The position numbers and the translations under genes are program-made. DNA of 64,000 bases from Calliphora vicina. Lineage: Eukaryota > Arthropoda > Insecta > Diptera > Calliphoridae. The notes under the pieces are model-generated. The model made no database searches and had not been told where the DNA came from. It saw only the letters and a program-made list of their open reading frames with translations. The stretch lies in the NCBI RefSeq assembly GCF_958450345.1, contig NC_088781.1, positions 46,115,357 to 46,179,356 of the forward strand, in the 5' to 3' direction. Positions 48,095-59,699 of this stretch are shown here, in pieces; position 1 is the stretch's first letter; each line of letters opens with the position of its first letter.

Positions 48095-48255
48095 GGAAAG
48101 TTGATTTCAACAGACGGACAGACCGACGGACATGGCTTAATCGACTACGCTATCTATAAGGATCCAGAATATATATAATTTATAGGATTGGATATGAAAA
48201 ATGTAGAATTTACAAATGGAATGACAAACTTCTCACGAAGGTGAAGGGTATAATA
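48095..48255 (+). repeat. Repeat family A, copy 3
   Basis: This stretch contains 'ggaaagttgatttcaaca', 'gacggacatggcttaat' and ends with 'gaaggtgaagggtataa'. It is the only copy in this window not broken by another element. Confidence 0.8.
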
Positions 48256-48289
48256 AGAAAAATTAGAAAAAAGAAGAAGGACAGGATAT

Positions 48290-48690
48290 ATGTATAGACT
48301 GGGATATGTATAGACTTAGTCCCATTACCTAAAAATCGACAGTCTATTCTCCTGATAAAGCCTAATAGATTTTCTAGATCATAAGTAGCTATATCCCCCA
48401 GTTCATCGTGGAATCTTTCCCTTAGACATTTTTGCCTCCGACCCTATAGTCTAGGACAGTTACACATAATATGTTCTACTGTTTCTAGTTTATCAATATC
48501 CTCGCACAACCTACAGAAGTCCTGTGCGTCCATATCCCATCACACCAACTAAAGAACTGAGACTTTTTCTATTCAACTCAATTAGTATTCTTGTTGCCTT
48601 TGCATCCAATTTTGGCCAAATATAACTGTATACACTGTAATCCGTCCTACTACACCAGGATTGGTTCGTAGAGTGCCGGAATCTTTCGAA
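48290..48690 (-). pseudogene. C-terminal fragment of a jockey-like retrotransposon ORF2
   Basis: On the minus strand the sequence decodes in pieces to LNRKSLSSLVGVMGYG, a cysteine-containing block near 48480-48510 and a tail up to 48290. This is the usual end of jockey-type ORF2 after RNase H. Several stops are present. Confidence 0.55.
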
Positions 48691-48699
48691 GATCAACAA

Positions 48700-49455
48700 T
48701 AAATTGTTAGCTTTGACTTTTTAAATCTTTCTGGCAAGATTCCAAAAGTACTGCTCATCTCTGTTCAAAGTGGTGAGTATCCCAGAGAGAGCGTTCTGCA
48801 TCATTCGAAACAAATAGTAGTTGGACGAGGCACGGTTTGGACTATAAAGCGGGTGAGGCTAAACTCTGCAACCACTTCATTCTAAATAAGTTTTTAACAG
48901 GTGTTGTTCGGACATGCAAAATCGTCTTTCAAGTTATCTCGGCTTCAATGCGTATGATACCCAATTTCCCTGCTTTTGAATGAATATATGCTTTAAATTG
49001 TTGCTTGAGTAGCTCCAAATGATTTTGCAAGCTCTTGTTGCAAACATAACTTTCTTTTATAGCGTTCTAGCATCATGCAAAATCGCATTTCAAGGTCTCT
49101 CGGCTTCAATTCAATTTCTGCTTGATTTTGCATGCTCTGGTAGAGTTTGACAACAATCTTCATGGAGTAATGCTTCAATTTTTTGGTATTTTTTGGCTGA
49201 TCTGGGCGACCTTTCAAAATCACCACTTCAGAACCGCACAAACCTATCGCACGTTGAAAGACATTCACCATAAGCTTTGGTGAGAAATCGGCACGTTTTT
49301 TCAAATTAATGAAATTAAGCAAAACTTCCCGCATATGATTTGTTGGTACAAAATTCCACATATTCGATGCAAAAAAAAAAAAAAAACTTTGTTGTTTACA
49401 CAATGTGAGAATAAATGACAGATACGTACCCTTAATTTTTAAGTCATACACCCAA
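48700..49455 (-). pseudogene. Decayed mariner transposon, truncated at its 3' end
   Basis: The 5' terminus reads TTGGGTGTATGACTTAAAAA at 49455 inward, next to TA. The open frame 48993-49511 covers the N-terminal DNA-binding half of the transposase, with NHMREVLLNFINLKKRADF and VVILKGRPDQPKN. The C-terminal end is recognised near 48745-48830 (MQNALSGI) but the central catalytic part is deleted, and the 3' terminus merges with retrotransposon debris. It is related to the 25870 copy: the terminal repeat and the LLTKAYGE/LMVNVFQ region can be aligned. Confidence 0.8.
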
Positions 49456-50547
49456 TAGTTTATGTTGTAAAAGCTAGGACTTGGATCCATCGATAGGTCC
49501 TGTTGTGACACCTTTACCTAAATTACAATTTACGTTTAAATATAAGGATTGCCTATAATGTTTTAACCAACCTGTTGAGTTAATAATGGTATGGTTCACT
49601 TTAAAACACCGGTAGAATGACATGTTCTTCAGTGAGCGTTTGGTGATCGAAGTGTTTTGATATCAGGTGGCAAAAGGCTTTAAAGTGGTGTGCGTACCAA
49701 GATGTCAATGCCCTGCTTATTATTTTTCCTACATATTATTGGCAATGAGACATAAAAACCTTTCCTTTATCAGTTTTCGTTTATATGCCGATATGACAGC
49801 TTTTATCAATTAAATGTAGTTCTGGTTTTCGTATGCTTATCAGCCAGAGAATGTTCATTGTTCAATTCATTTATCCAGGTACCCTGATTAGTGTGACCGA
49901 TGTATGTCTTGCAATTTTCTCAAGAGGCAACCGGCATTCTTTGCTTTCTTACTATCCGAAAAATCTCTCCTTGACATGCCGTGGTACTTATGCTGGGCAA
50001 CAGTTCTTATATCCATTGTAACACCTAATAATATAAAATATTTCGATGCAGGAGTTCTGTAAGGCTGTGAAGTTGAATGTAAGGGTCGTCTATGATCACA
50101 TGCAGCTAAGTTTAAGTTTTGGAAGGCACGGTCTTGTGGAGCCAGTACGAATTGAGCCTGTTGCTCTATCTCCATCTCAATTGTTCACTACAGCAAGTTC
50201 TTCTCTGAATCCGCTATGAGTGGTGAGCGACCTTCAAATACGATATTATTGTGGTATATGCAACTGTGGAATTGTTGATGTCTTTATGCATGGCATTCAA
50301 AACTGCCATGATTCAATGGATCCTGCATATATGCGCACCTCGTACATCAGAGAATAATCTTTAATGTTCATTTATTCAGGTACCCTTAGCCTTTTCTTAA
50401 GAAACAACCGGTATTTCTAGAAAATTTTCGATTCAATATGTTTTTGGGAACTAATGTCCGCCTTCCAATCGGAAAAGATCCCTCCGTGACATTCTATTTT
50501 GGACAACAGTTCTTATATCCATTGTAACACCTAATAATATAACATAT
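49456..50547 (-). pseudogene. Retrotransposon 3' region, first tandem copy
   Basis: 'ttcttatatccattgtaacacctaataata' (in pieces) occurs at about 50008 and again at 50513. The block 50060-50170 ('cttgtggagccagtacgaat') recurs at 51190-51290 and, more distantly, at 36541-36700. It is therefore a duplicated segment of the non-LTR element, with no open frame. Confidence 0.6.
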
Positions 50548-51109
50548 TGTTACGTTTTAACCTTTTCAAAACGTTTGGTTTATTTCCTTTAAATAAACCG
50601 GATACTTTTGATTGCAAATAAAAGCCGTTTAGTAGTTTGAAATTTGTAACAACTCTTTATTTATTTAAAAATGTACAACAACAGAATTAAATAGTCACTC
50701 AATGTTTTTTTATACACGTTTATAAATTCTCAGAAATACAGACACACTTTATAATTTACACGAATTCACTTGAAAAATACAGCATACTTTAAGGCTGATG
50801 TTTATTCGAATAGCGTCTCTGATAAACTCTCTCACGACTGCAACCTCTGCCACTATTTCTAACACTGCATTGCCATCTAGAAAGCTCTATTTCTACAATG
50901 TTCTTTAACTGAATATTCAAATTCGAATACACGGTCGCAGCAAACAGCGTTGCCATACTTACGATCAATGGTCAACTGAATGCTTTTATTCAATGTTAAT
51001 AATGCCCACAGATATGTTAAAGTTTGGGCACTGCTATTTGAAAGCATTATGCAACTTTAAATCAGCCGTTAAAATCATTATATTTGAATTCAAGTACAAT
51101 TTCGTAACA
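50548..51109 (-). mobile_element. Solo LTR, TGTTACG...CGTAACA, 562 bp
   Basis: The ends are TGTTACG and CGTAACA. ATAT (50544-50547 and 51110-51113) flanks both sides, a 4-bp target duplication as expected of LTR retrotransposon integration. The second copy (60797-61360) is in the opposite orientation. No primer-binding site, gag or pol follows, so the internal part was lost, presumably by LTR-LTR recombination. Confidence 0.9.
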
Positions 51110-51870
51110 ATATTTTGATTTAGGATTTCTGGAGAGTTCAAGGCCAAGCATATGTGCTACATCCAGATACATACATTCACAGTAAAGTTGGTTTGGCTGT
51201 ACAGTTGAATATAAGGGGGGTCTATGATCACATACAACTAAGTTTGGGAAGGCACAGTCTTGTGGAGCCAGTACGAATTAAGCCTGTTGCTCAATCTCGA
51301 TCTAACCTGTTTATCAAGACAGGTTCTTCTCTGATTCCGCTATGATTGGTGAGCGACCTTCGAATACGACATGGAATGCTGGGACTGTGGAATTGTTGGC
51401 CTTTTTATGAATGCTCTCCTTGTTCATATGAAGGTTTTTAAATGACATATGTATCTCGGGGGAGACTCCAAATGTATGAGCAACTGCTGTATCAACATGA
51501 AATTTTATACAGTGATCGAGAGATAATTTGTTTACTCGTGGCGTTTCAAGGTTACTTGGATGTCAGCTTTGAATATTACTCGACTGATATTATTCACAGA
51601 CCTACCAACTTCAAGTTCAAGCAAACCAACAAAAATATCATTGTTTCTATTTCGGTATTTTTGCATGGTTTCAGGGGCATGAGATGAGGAGGATAGGAGA
51701 ACCCAAGCATATTTGGGTTATTTAATGTCAGAATTTTTACCAACATGAATACGACGCCAAGATTAAGCTTCGTCTCCTTTGTTCATGTGATGAATAGTGT
51801 TACCAATGACTGTGTTAGTGATACTTGCAAGTTCTGTATTTTACTGTCTCCATAATAAATTCAAAACTGC
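51110..51870 (-). pseudogene. Retrotransposon 3' region, second tandem copy
   Basis: 'ctatgatcacatacaactaa' and the following block repeat 50087-50220, and the 51300-51480 part parallels 36660-36860. The solo LTR was inserted in this duplicated segment. Confidence 0.6.
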
Positions 51871-52319
51871 ATCAATAACATTATGAAAAGTGATAATTTT
51901 CCAGCTGCCCTCTTCATCAATTCATATAAGGCATTTTGAAAACAACATTAGAAAACAGCCAGCACTTTTTTTTTTGTTGGAATTTACCATAAAAGGAATA
52001 GAAAACTTGTACACAACAACTGAAACAACTCCCCTAATAAACATTTCTGTAGTTAATGGAAATGTCGACGCGAAATTGCGTAATACTAGGCAAAAAACAC
52101 TTGCTAACAACACAACACAATGCAAAAACAGACAAAAAAAACATGAAAATCTATCCTGTCATCACTACAAATAAACGCCCGAAATTTTCACATCCAAATA
52201 TTCACATGATCATGCATATATCGACAAAGGGAAACAGGCCATTTAATTTCTAATGAAAATTACTCTATAAGTGTGTTTAATCCATAGTTTTGATTATAGG
52301 AAGAAATTTATTGAATAGT
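51871..52319. other. Unassigned AT-rich spacer
   Basis: Short frames on both strands are of low complexity. I see nothing assignable. Confidence 0.35.
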
Positions 52320-52557
52320 GTGGGAAATAATTATAGAATCGAATCAAAATTTTTTGGAAATAAATCTGGCATTTCTAGTTATTAAAATGGGCCCTACAAG
52401 TGATCTAGGGGCGGCGCTATGGGGGCTAAAATTAGGGTACCTTCGACATGTAAAATTTTTAAACATGTGCAACTTTTTTGTTTCCAATCCGATTTCAAAG
52501 ATTTTTATATTTTTGGAAAGCGCTCGGCTAGGTCTTGCGTGTATTATTTATCTCTTG
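52320..52557 (+). repeat. Repeat family B, copy 1, left part
   Basis: 'aataaatctggcatttct', 'attaaaatgggccctacaa', 'gggtaccttcgacatgta' and 'ggaaagcgctcg' match 57770-58040. The copy continues at 55407-55935 after the Helitron insertion. Confidence 0.85.
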
Positions 52558-55406
52558 CTAGCTGCCCGGTGCGCTTCGCCACCCCAATTAGAAGAATGAA
52601 ATAGTACTATTAAGTCTCCCTTTGTGAATCTAATTGTAAATGTCTAATTTCATATTTCTGGGTCCATTATTATAGAAAATGCAAAAGAAAGTTACCACTA
52701 AAGTCACCTTTTGTGAATTCAAATTTATTCAGAATCATGTGTGCCTAATTTTAAATTTTTAGGTTTATTATAAAATATTGAAAAAGTACAATTGCAATAA
52801 ACAAATAGTACCATTGATTATCACTTTTGAATTCGCATTCACTAAACCATAACCCGTCAAGTTTGAATTTTAAATTTGTATAGCCTTTCCTATATTATCA
52901 ACTAATTTTGTTTCTATAACAATTAATATTTAAAAATTATCACAAAACCGACAAAAAACGAAACCGCAGTTTTGAAATTCTTCGGTTTTTTGGAAACGCT
53001 AGGTCCATTATTATAGTAAATTCACAAAAGTACATATGAGAACATAGAAAAAGTACCAAGAAGTATGGCCTTGAATTTTCACTCACTTGGGACCATAGAT
53101 GCCTAATTTCATATTTCTATGTCCATTATTACAGAAAATTCAAAAAGTACCATTAGAATATATAAACAGTACCAAAAAGCCCCCACTTGTGGTTTCCCAC
53201 TCACTCCCATATAAGCTTAATTTCATGGTTTTAGGTTAATTGGTGAAGAAATTACAAAAAGTACCATTCGCATAAAGAAAAAGTACCAAAAAGTCTCCCC
53301 CTAGAATTCTCACTCACTTAGGACCATATCTGCTTAATTTCATGTTTCTAAGTTCATTGTTATAGAAAATTCAAAAAAGTACCATTAGAATATAAGAAAA
53401 AGTACCAAAAACTCTCCCCCTAGAATTCTCACTCACTTTAAAACATATACGATTAATTTCATATTTGTATGTCCATTATTACAGAAAATTCAAAAAAGCA
53501 CTGCTACAATATATAAAAAGTACCAAAAATCAGGCACTTGTTTATTCCCACAAATGCCGGTACATATAAGCTTTACTTCATGTTTCTAGGTTCATTGGTG
53601 AAGAAATTACAAAAAGTACCATTCGAATAGAGGAAAAGTACCAAAAAGTCTCCCCCTAGAATTCTCACTGACTTAGGACTTATTATAATAAAAAAAGTAC
53701 CATGAAGTATCCTCTTGAATTTTCACTCACATATGACCATATACGCTTAATTTCATGTTTCTAGGTCCATTATTATAGAAAATTCAAAAAGTACCATTAT
53801 AATATAGAAAAAGTACCAAAAAGCAGCCACGTGTGGTGGATTCCCACCCACTCGGGCCCATGTTAGCTTTATTTCATGTTTCTAGGTTCATTGGTGAAGA
53901 AATTACAAAAAGTACCATTCGATTAAAGAAAAAGTACCAAAAAGTCTCCCCCTAGAATTCTCACTGACTTAGGACTTATTATAATAAAAAAAGTACCATG
54001 AAGTATCCTCTTGAATTTTCACTCACATATGACCATATACGCTTAATTTCATGTTTCTAGGTCCATTATTATAGAAAATTCAAAAAGTACCATTATAATA
54101 TAGAAAAAGTACCAAAAAGCAGCCACGTGTGGTGGATTCCCACCCACTCGGGCCCATGTTAGCTTTATTTCATGTTTCTAGGTTCATTGGTGAAGAAATT
54201 ACAAAAAGTACCATTCGATTAAAGAAAAAGTACCAAAAAGTCTACCCCTAAAATTCACACTCACTTAGGACCATGCTTAATTTCATGTTCCATTGTCATA
54301 TACAATTCAAAAAGTACCATTAGATGAATAAAAAAGTACCTATAGTTCAGTTCTCACATTTTGGTACCTAAATATTGTACCCTATGCCTAACACAAATTT
54401 CACTCAGATACAAATCAACTTTACTGTCGATAAGTGAAATAATTTAAAATATTAAAAAAGTACCATTAGGAGAAAAGTACCAATTTCCCTTTTCTTCTTC
54501 GAACATCCCTCAAGTTCGAACTTTAAAAATATTCAATTTTGCCAAAATTGTTTATACTACAGACATGTCTCAAAATATTAAAATCTGTGCTTATGTGCCC
54601 GAGAAAAAATATTTTTTAAAAAAAGTACCAAACTGTTTACCCGGATTTGGCCCAATATACACCTTGGCACTCGAGTTAAAAATAACACCCTGTTAGTTAA
54701 TTTTTGTATGAATCAGGAAGCCAATGTTAAAAAAATTTATCAAAATTGGCTTAATAATTTCAAATAAAATGTATTTTCCCGATTTTATCCCCTTTTTGGT
54801 ACCTTATTTATCTCCATTGCTTTGGTAAAATTGTATTCAAATAAATTTCTGTATCGTGGTGGGAGATCATAATAAAATATTCGTATGTCTATATCAGATT
54901 ATAGAAAAACATATTTTATGAAAAACTACCAAAAATAAACACAATTTTTATCCCTTAAGGGTTCGAATTTCCAAAAAGTACCAAACTTATATTTTTTATT
55001 TTTTTATAATTAAAGAATACGATTTAAAATTTGTTTCTATGTTTATTGGTTTAAAAGATACATAGGGTGCAAAAAAAGTACCAAAATACAGTTTTTACCC
55101 GTTTTCTCCCCTAAATGTTTCGAATTTCGAAAAAGTACGAAACACCTGTCAGCTTATTTTTTAAATGGAGTAACATGCAATTTTAAGTTTTTTTTGTATC
55201 TTTATTAGTTTTGAAGATATAAGGTTACCGAATTTACACTTTTTACCCCCTAAACGTTCGAATTTCTGAAAATCCCTTCTTATCGGATCGTTTTGGGAAG
55301 GGAGGAACCCAGGGTTAAAATTTCGTGATTCCAGCTTCAGTCGTTTGGGCTGTGCGATGATGAATCAGTCAGTCAGTCAGTAACGTTACTCTTATATATA
55401 TATAGA
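52558..55406 (-). mobile_element. Non-autonomous Helitron with minisatellite, 2849 bp
   Basis: Read on the minus strand, it starts TCTATATATA, ends in CTAG, and has a GC-rich hairpin (GGTGGCGAAGCGCACC) six bases before CTAG, the classical Helitron layout 5'-TC...hairpin..CTRR-3'. The uninterrupted copy of its host repeat at 58045-58065 shows the target as CTCTTA/TAATTTCC. The element sits between that A (now G) and T with no target duplication, again as Helitrons do. Most of the interior is tandem repeat. There is no Rep/helicase frame. Confidence 0.85.
52660..54350. repeat. Minisatellite inside the Helitron, period about 120-150 bp
   Basis: Each unit has a pair of 'aaaaagtacca' words, the block 'agtctccccctagaattctc' or a variant, and 'tttcatgtttctaggttcat'. 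Two adjacent segments of 296 bp, 53646-53941 and 53942-54237, are almost identical, a recent higher-order duplication of two units. Confidence 0.9.
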
Positions 55407-55935
55407 TAATTTCCGAGTTATAGGCATTTAAAAATTTAATTTTAAAATTTTGCCATACCTTGGTCCGCTTTTTTTTAGTTAGACAACTAAATTAGGAATA
55501 ACATACAAACGATTTCAGAGCAATATCAATTATGGATCCAAATATAAACGATTTTCAATTTAATTATTAAAAAAAATAGTAGATTTTTACTGTTTTTTGG
55601 GCGAAAGGTGATTTTTATTTATTAAAAATAAACTTTCTTTAAAAACATATAACAATTTTATATTTTTTTGTAAGGTATCTTTGCGAAGAACATTTTGGTA
55701 TAAAATACATGTCATATTTGTCGAATATGTCGCCCTTATGCCCTTCGAAATGTGACCTATTTTTGGTATCAAAATTTCAACCACATGTTCTAAAATCCCA
55801 AAGCTGGGATCAAAAAACCGAAATCAGCTTTAGAAACCTTGATGTGTTCCCTATTTATCCTCAAAGTATTTTCTCAGCCCCAAAGGAAATATGGACCTCA
55901 AAGACAAAATTGTAAAAAATGCCATTTTTGGTTTT
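55407..55935 (+). repeat. Repeat family B, copy 1, right part
   Basis: 'gttataggcattt', 'tttgccataccttggtccg', 'gatttcagagcaatatcaat' and 'gatgtgttccctatttatcc' match 58065-58640 in the same order. It joins to 52320-52557 across the Helitron. Confidence 0.85.
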
Positions 55936-56839
55936 TATTGTGGTTCGGTGGAAAAAATATGAGAAAATGGATATCGATTTTTCTTGTTAAATTAACTTAT
56001 TTAAGAATTGTTTTCTAAAATTTAACACTTAACAAACTACTTGTAACTTTATAATTATAATAATGTCTGCAGTAAGCAGACTCCTACATCAATACATATG
56101 CATATTAGGATGGACCTTTGTTTTGGATTTTCGATGCTCCTATGGTCTAAAATGTTCAGTATTTGGTTTGTAACAAGTAACAAATAAGGCCCACCTTAAT
56201 GTACACTAATGTAGTGTGGCAGTCTTTGTAATTGTAGGGTGTTGATTGTGCTATTTGGCTTAAACAAGGCCTTCATTTATTCTTTACATACTACATACTA
56301 TTCATTACAGCCATTCTATACTATTCTATTCATTTTCTACCATTATAAAATTTATTTTCTTGTAATGTTTGTTAACAACTTCCGGTTTCCGTTACAAATT
56401 GAAAAGGAAATTTCAATCACAAAATTATACCGTACACACAACTATTCTACAATATAAACCTATGTATGCAGCACTTACACGTATGTATGTTGAAATAAGT
56501 ATTTGTACACAAAGTACAAGTACAACTTGCAACAACAACAACTTGCAACAACAATATCAAGTACAATAAAGTAATAAGACAACTGAACTTTCAACACAAA
56601 AACTTCTATTTCAAATCTTTTTTTCTTTTAAGTTTTTTTTTAGTGTCCATATTGTTTAGTCTTTGCTAAGGAAAGTTTTAACTGGTGTGTATAAGCATTA
56701 AGGTGGCCCTTATTTTGTATTTTTTTAGGATTTTCGATGCTCCCAGGATCTGGAATTGTTCTCTGATTTCTTAAAACCAATAAGATATATTTAATTTATT
56801 TTTAATAACTCTATTAACATCCTCAGGACTAATTGCGAA
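55936..56839. other. Spacer with two short related segments
   Basis: 'ggattttcgatgctcc' recurs at about 56133 and 56730 after a 'ggtgg/gatggaccttt' type lead, so a small repeat family has two partial copies here. There is no gene. Confidence 0.4.
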
Positions 56840-57136
56840 TTGGGCTGCATTAACCATGAGAATGGTATGAGAATAAAAAAAGATGGAAAAAATTCTGTAT
56901 GTGTAATTTTTTTTAAATCGGAACACAAACAAAGAAATAGGATCATTTTAAAAATTGAACATACCCGAGGTATCCTACTTTGGGAACCCCTGGTCCCGCT
57001 CCTGGTGGGATCATGAGGTCCAAATTCAAAACTTAAACTCGACTACACTTCCTCTTTGCGCATATGAAATTTCATTCAAATCGGCTAAGGGTTTAGATAC
57101 AGATTTATTTCCCTCTTTTTTTATTCTCATACCACT
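56840..57136. mobile_element. Possible inverted-repeat element with CACAGTGG end
   Basis: The right end, read inward, is CACAGTGGTATGAGAATAAA. The left side has 'ggtatgagaataaaaaaaga', an inverted match lacking the first bases. No clear target duplication is seen. The terminus recalls Transib transposons, but this is weak. Confidence 0.4.
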
Positions 57137-57753
57137 GTGCATTGTTGAAACTAGCAATCCTTCGAGATCGAACATAATTGCCGTATAATCAGGTTGAAAT
57201 ACTTCAATTAAATGTTCAACAATAACTGTGGCTTTTTCTATAGCACTTCATGGCCAGGTTCCGTCAGCTTTTCTTAAAGCGTTTTGTGCCTCTACCGGTG
57301 GCTTTATGTTCCTCGTTGCCTTCCAAAGACAGAAATTTCTGTATTTTGTACTCGTCAAACTTTTAATATAATTTTCGTTTATGCGATCCTATTTGCCTCT
57401 ACTTTGCAACAGGGAATCTAGTATGTTGCCATTCTCTTTTGAATTATCTCTTTTCGAGAAGAAGTCTTTCAATATCCGAATTTGAAATAGGAGTATTAGG
57501 TTTTGGAGTGTTCCAGAGCTGAAATTATCAATGACGTGAAGTCGTTGACGTTTTTATCTAAATCTTTGCAATAAGTAACAATTACAGGAGAATGGTCAGA
57601 AGATAGATCATAAGATATTTCTGTGGATATTGCATTTCGAAGTCTATTAGATCAGGAATTTTTCTAGGATCTAATAGACTTTCGTGTCCAGGAGACACGA
57701 AATCTAAGCAATTTTTGCGATAAACTAGAGCATAGTACAGCTGTCTACCACTG
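57137..57753 (-). pseudogene. Jockey-like retrotransposon ORF2 fragment (endonuclease to RT linker)
   Basis: In order on the minus strand: QLYYALVYRKNCLDFVSPGH (57690-57740) and a DLSSDHSPVIVTY-like block (57575-57610), both from the endonuclease domain, where SDHSPV carries the conserved His. The 57150-57330 stretch reads, in pieces, like the LWKATRNIKRP..ALRKADG.WA linker of jockey elements. Stops and frameshifts are present. Confidence 0.75.
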
Positions 57754-58640
57754 CACAGTGGGGCAGAATCAAACATTTTTGGAAATAAATCTGGCATTTC
57801 TAAACGGCTGGTCCGATCGGGATAAAATTTGAATTGGGCGTAGTCAAGGAGTATTCGAGTTTAAGTTATTAAAATGGGCCCTACAAATGCTCCAGGCCGT
57901 TATGGGGGCTCAAAATAGGGTACCTTCGACATGTAAAATTTTTAAACACGTGCCATTTTTGGTTTCTCATCCGATTTCAAAGAATTTTATATTTTTGGAA
58001 AGCGCTCGACTGGCTCTTGAAAAAACATGCTTGCGTGTGTTATTTATCTCTTATAATTTCCTAGTTATAGGCATTTCAAAATTTAAATTTTAAAATTTTG
58101 CCATACCTTGGTCCGTTTTTTTAAAAATATAGGGCGCACTTTTGGACCGAATGGACTCGAATTTTTTTGTTAGTTAGACAACTAAATTACCAACAACATA
58201 CAAAAGATTTCAGAGCAATATCAATTATGAATCCAAAAATAACCGATTTTCAATTTAAAAATTCAAAAAATAGTATATTTTTGCTGTTTTTTGGACAAAA
58301 AGGTAACTTAACTCTTTTTTTTATTAAAAAACAACTTTCATTAAGAAAATATAACAATTTTATGTTTTCTTTTAAAATTTCCTTTACGGAGAACATTTGG
58401 GTATAAAAAACATGTCCTATTTTTCGAACATGTCGGCCCAACGCCCTTTGGAAATTGACCTATTTTTATCAAAATTTTAACTTTGGGCTACATGTTCTAA
58501 AATCCCAAAGCTGGGATCAGAAAACGGAAAGTAGTTTTGGAAACCCTGATGTGTTCCCTATTTATCCCTAAAGTATTTTCCCAGCCCCGAAGGAAATGTG
58601 GACCCTATAGGCAAAATTGTAAAAAATACCATTTTTGGGG
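57754..58640 (+). repeat. Repeat family B, copy 2 (uninterrupted)
   Basis: It starts abruptly at CACAGTGGGGCAGAATC next to the jockey fragment and matches copy 1 (52320-52557 plus 55407-55935) along its length, with small indels. It serves as the empty site for the Helitron. There is no open frame; the short ORFs at 57887-58441 are not conserved between the copies. Confidence 0.85.
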
Positions 58641-59699
58641 TTTTTCGCTCCAATTTTTAGGAATTGCGGGATTCCCTTTGACCTTTTGACAAAGTTTTTT
58701 ACACCTTGTTATTTCGAATGAAAAACATAAAAAACGTTAAAAATTTCATTGAGTTTCGTTAATAAATAAAGATTTTATTACATATTACATATTCATTGAG
58801 TTTCTAAAACTAAAATTTATATCAAAATTTTAATAGGATTGCAAATATTAGGAACAATTTGATTCACATTTATTTTGTTTTGTATTTTGTATTTATATTG
58901 TTTTGTTTAGATAAGTTAATTTTTGGTCTTACAAAAAAAATTTCAAGTCAATATCTGAATTAGATTCAAAAATATGCCACTTTAAAACTCCGTCCTTCAA
59001 AAATATTGCACTTTTTCATACTAAAGAATTTGTATAAATTTTCTTAATGTGACTGAGTCAGATCCAATGATTTGTGTTTTGAAAACTTATCTAGGGCATA
59101 TTGTCTCAATCGATTTCTAATTATGATACCGGTACCGCTATGTGCCTTACCATCCGTTATAAAAAGAGTGTTATAAAAAGAGTAACCTGATATATAAAAG
59201 TTTGATGTGCTTTTAATAAACATATAATGGGAAATTTCCGATTTGTGCTGGTTTAAACCATTTGCATTCCATATAGGCGCGGATCCAGGTTAACCATTTG
59301 GTAGGGGAGGGGTGGAAATTTTCCATTTTTATATGAAAACTTTTCGGTTTTGGGAGGAGGAATACCTATTGCATGCCTGATTCCAGAAACATATATTTTA
59401 CAAGTAAGAGAGCTATATTCGGTTGTGCCGAATCATATATCTATACTATAGTGACAGCCGATTTTTTTTTAGATTTCAAAGAGTGCCGGGTGGAATATTG
59501 TGACACTAGGCCTAAATGTTAAGTGCTGAAAATTTGAGCCAAATCGGGCAACGATTTCTGGACGCGCATCGAGGTCAAAGTTCAGATATATGCAAAATTT
59601 TACTGTTAATATGGAATAAATAGGTGACTCTCGTTAACTTTCTGCATTGTTTTCTAGAAATATGTAGATTTATTTATATTAATGAATAATACACTAAAA
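58641..59699. other. Spacer with dispersed-repeat debris
   Basis: Around 59270-59340 'gcgcggatccaggttaacc' and 'tttcggttttggga' mark another repeat, related in reverse to 25790. At about 59402-59440 'gtaagagagctatattcgg' with a short TTCGG...CCGAA hairpin matches 63110-63150. No gene was seen. Confidence 0.45.

Noticed and set aside
50548..51109. Full LTR retrotransposon
   Set aside because: Only one LTR is present at each site and no gag, pol or primer-binding site lies next to it, so these are solo LTRs.
52660..54350. Paired short repeats separated by more variable sequence, CRISPR-like at first sight
   Set aside because: The sequences between the 'aaaaagtacc' words are themselves repeated; it is a Helitron-borne tandem array.
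55587..58441. Short ORFs in repeat family B
   Set aside because: They are not kept between the two copies in this window, so they are not coding.
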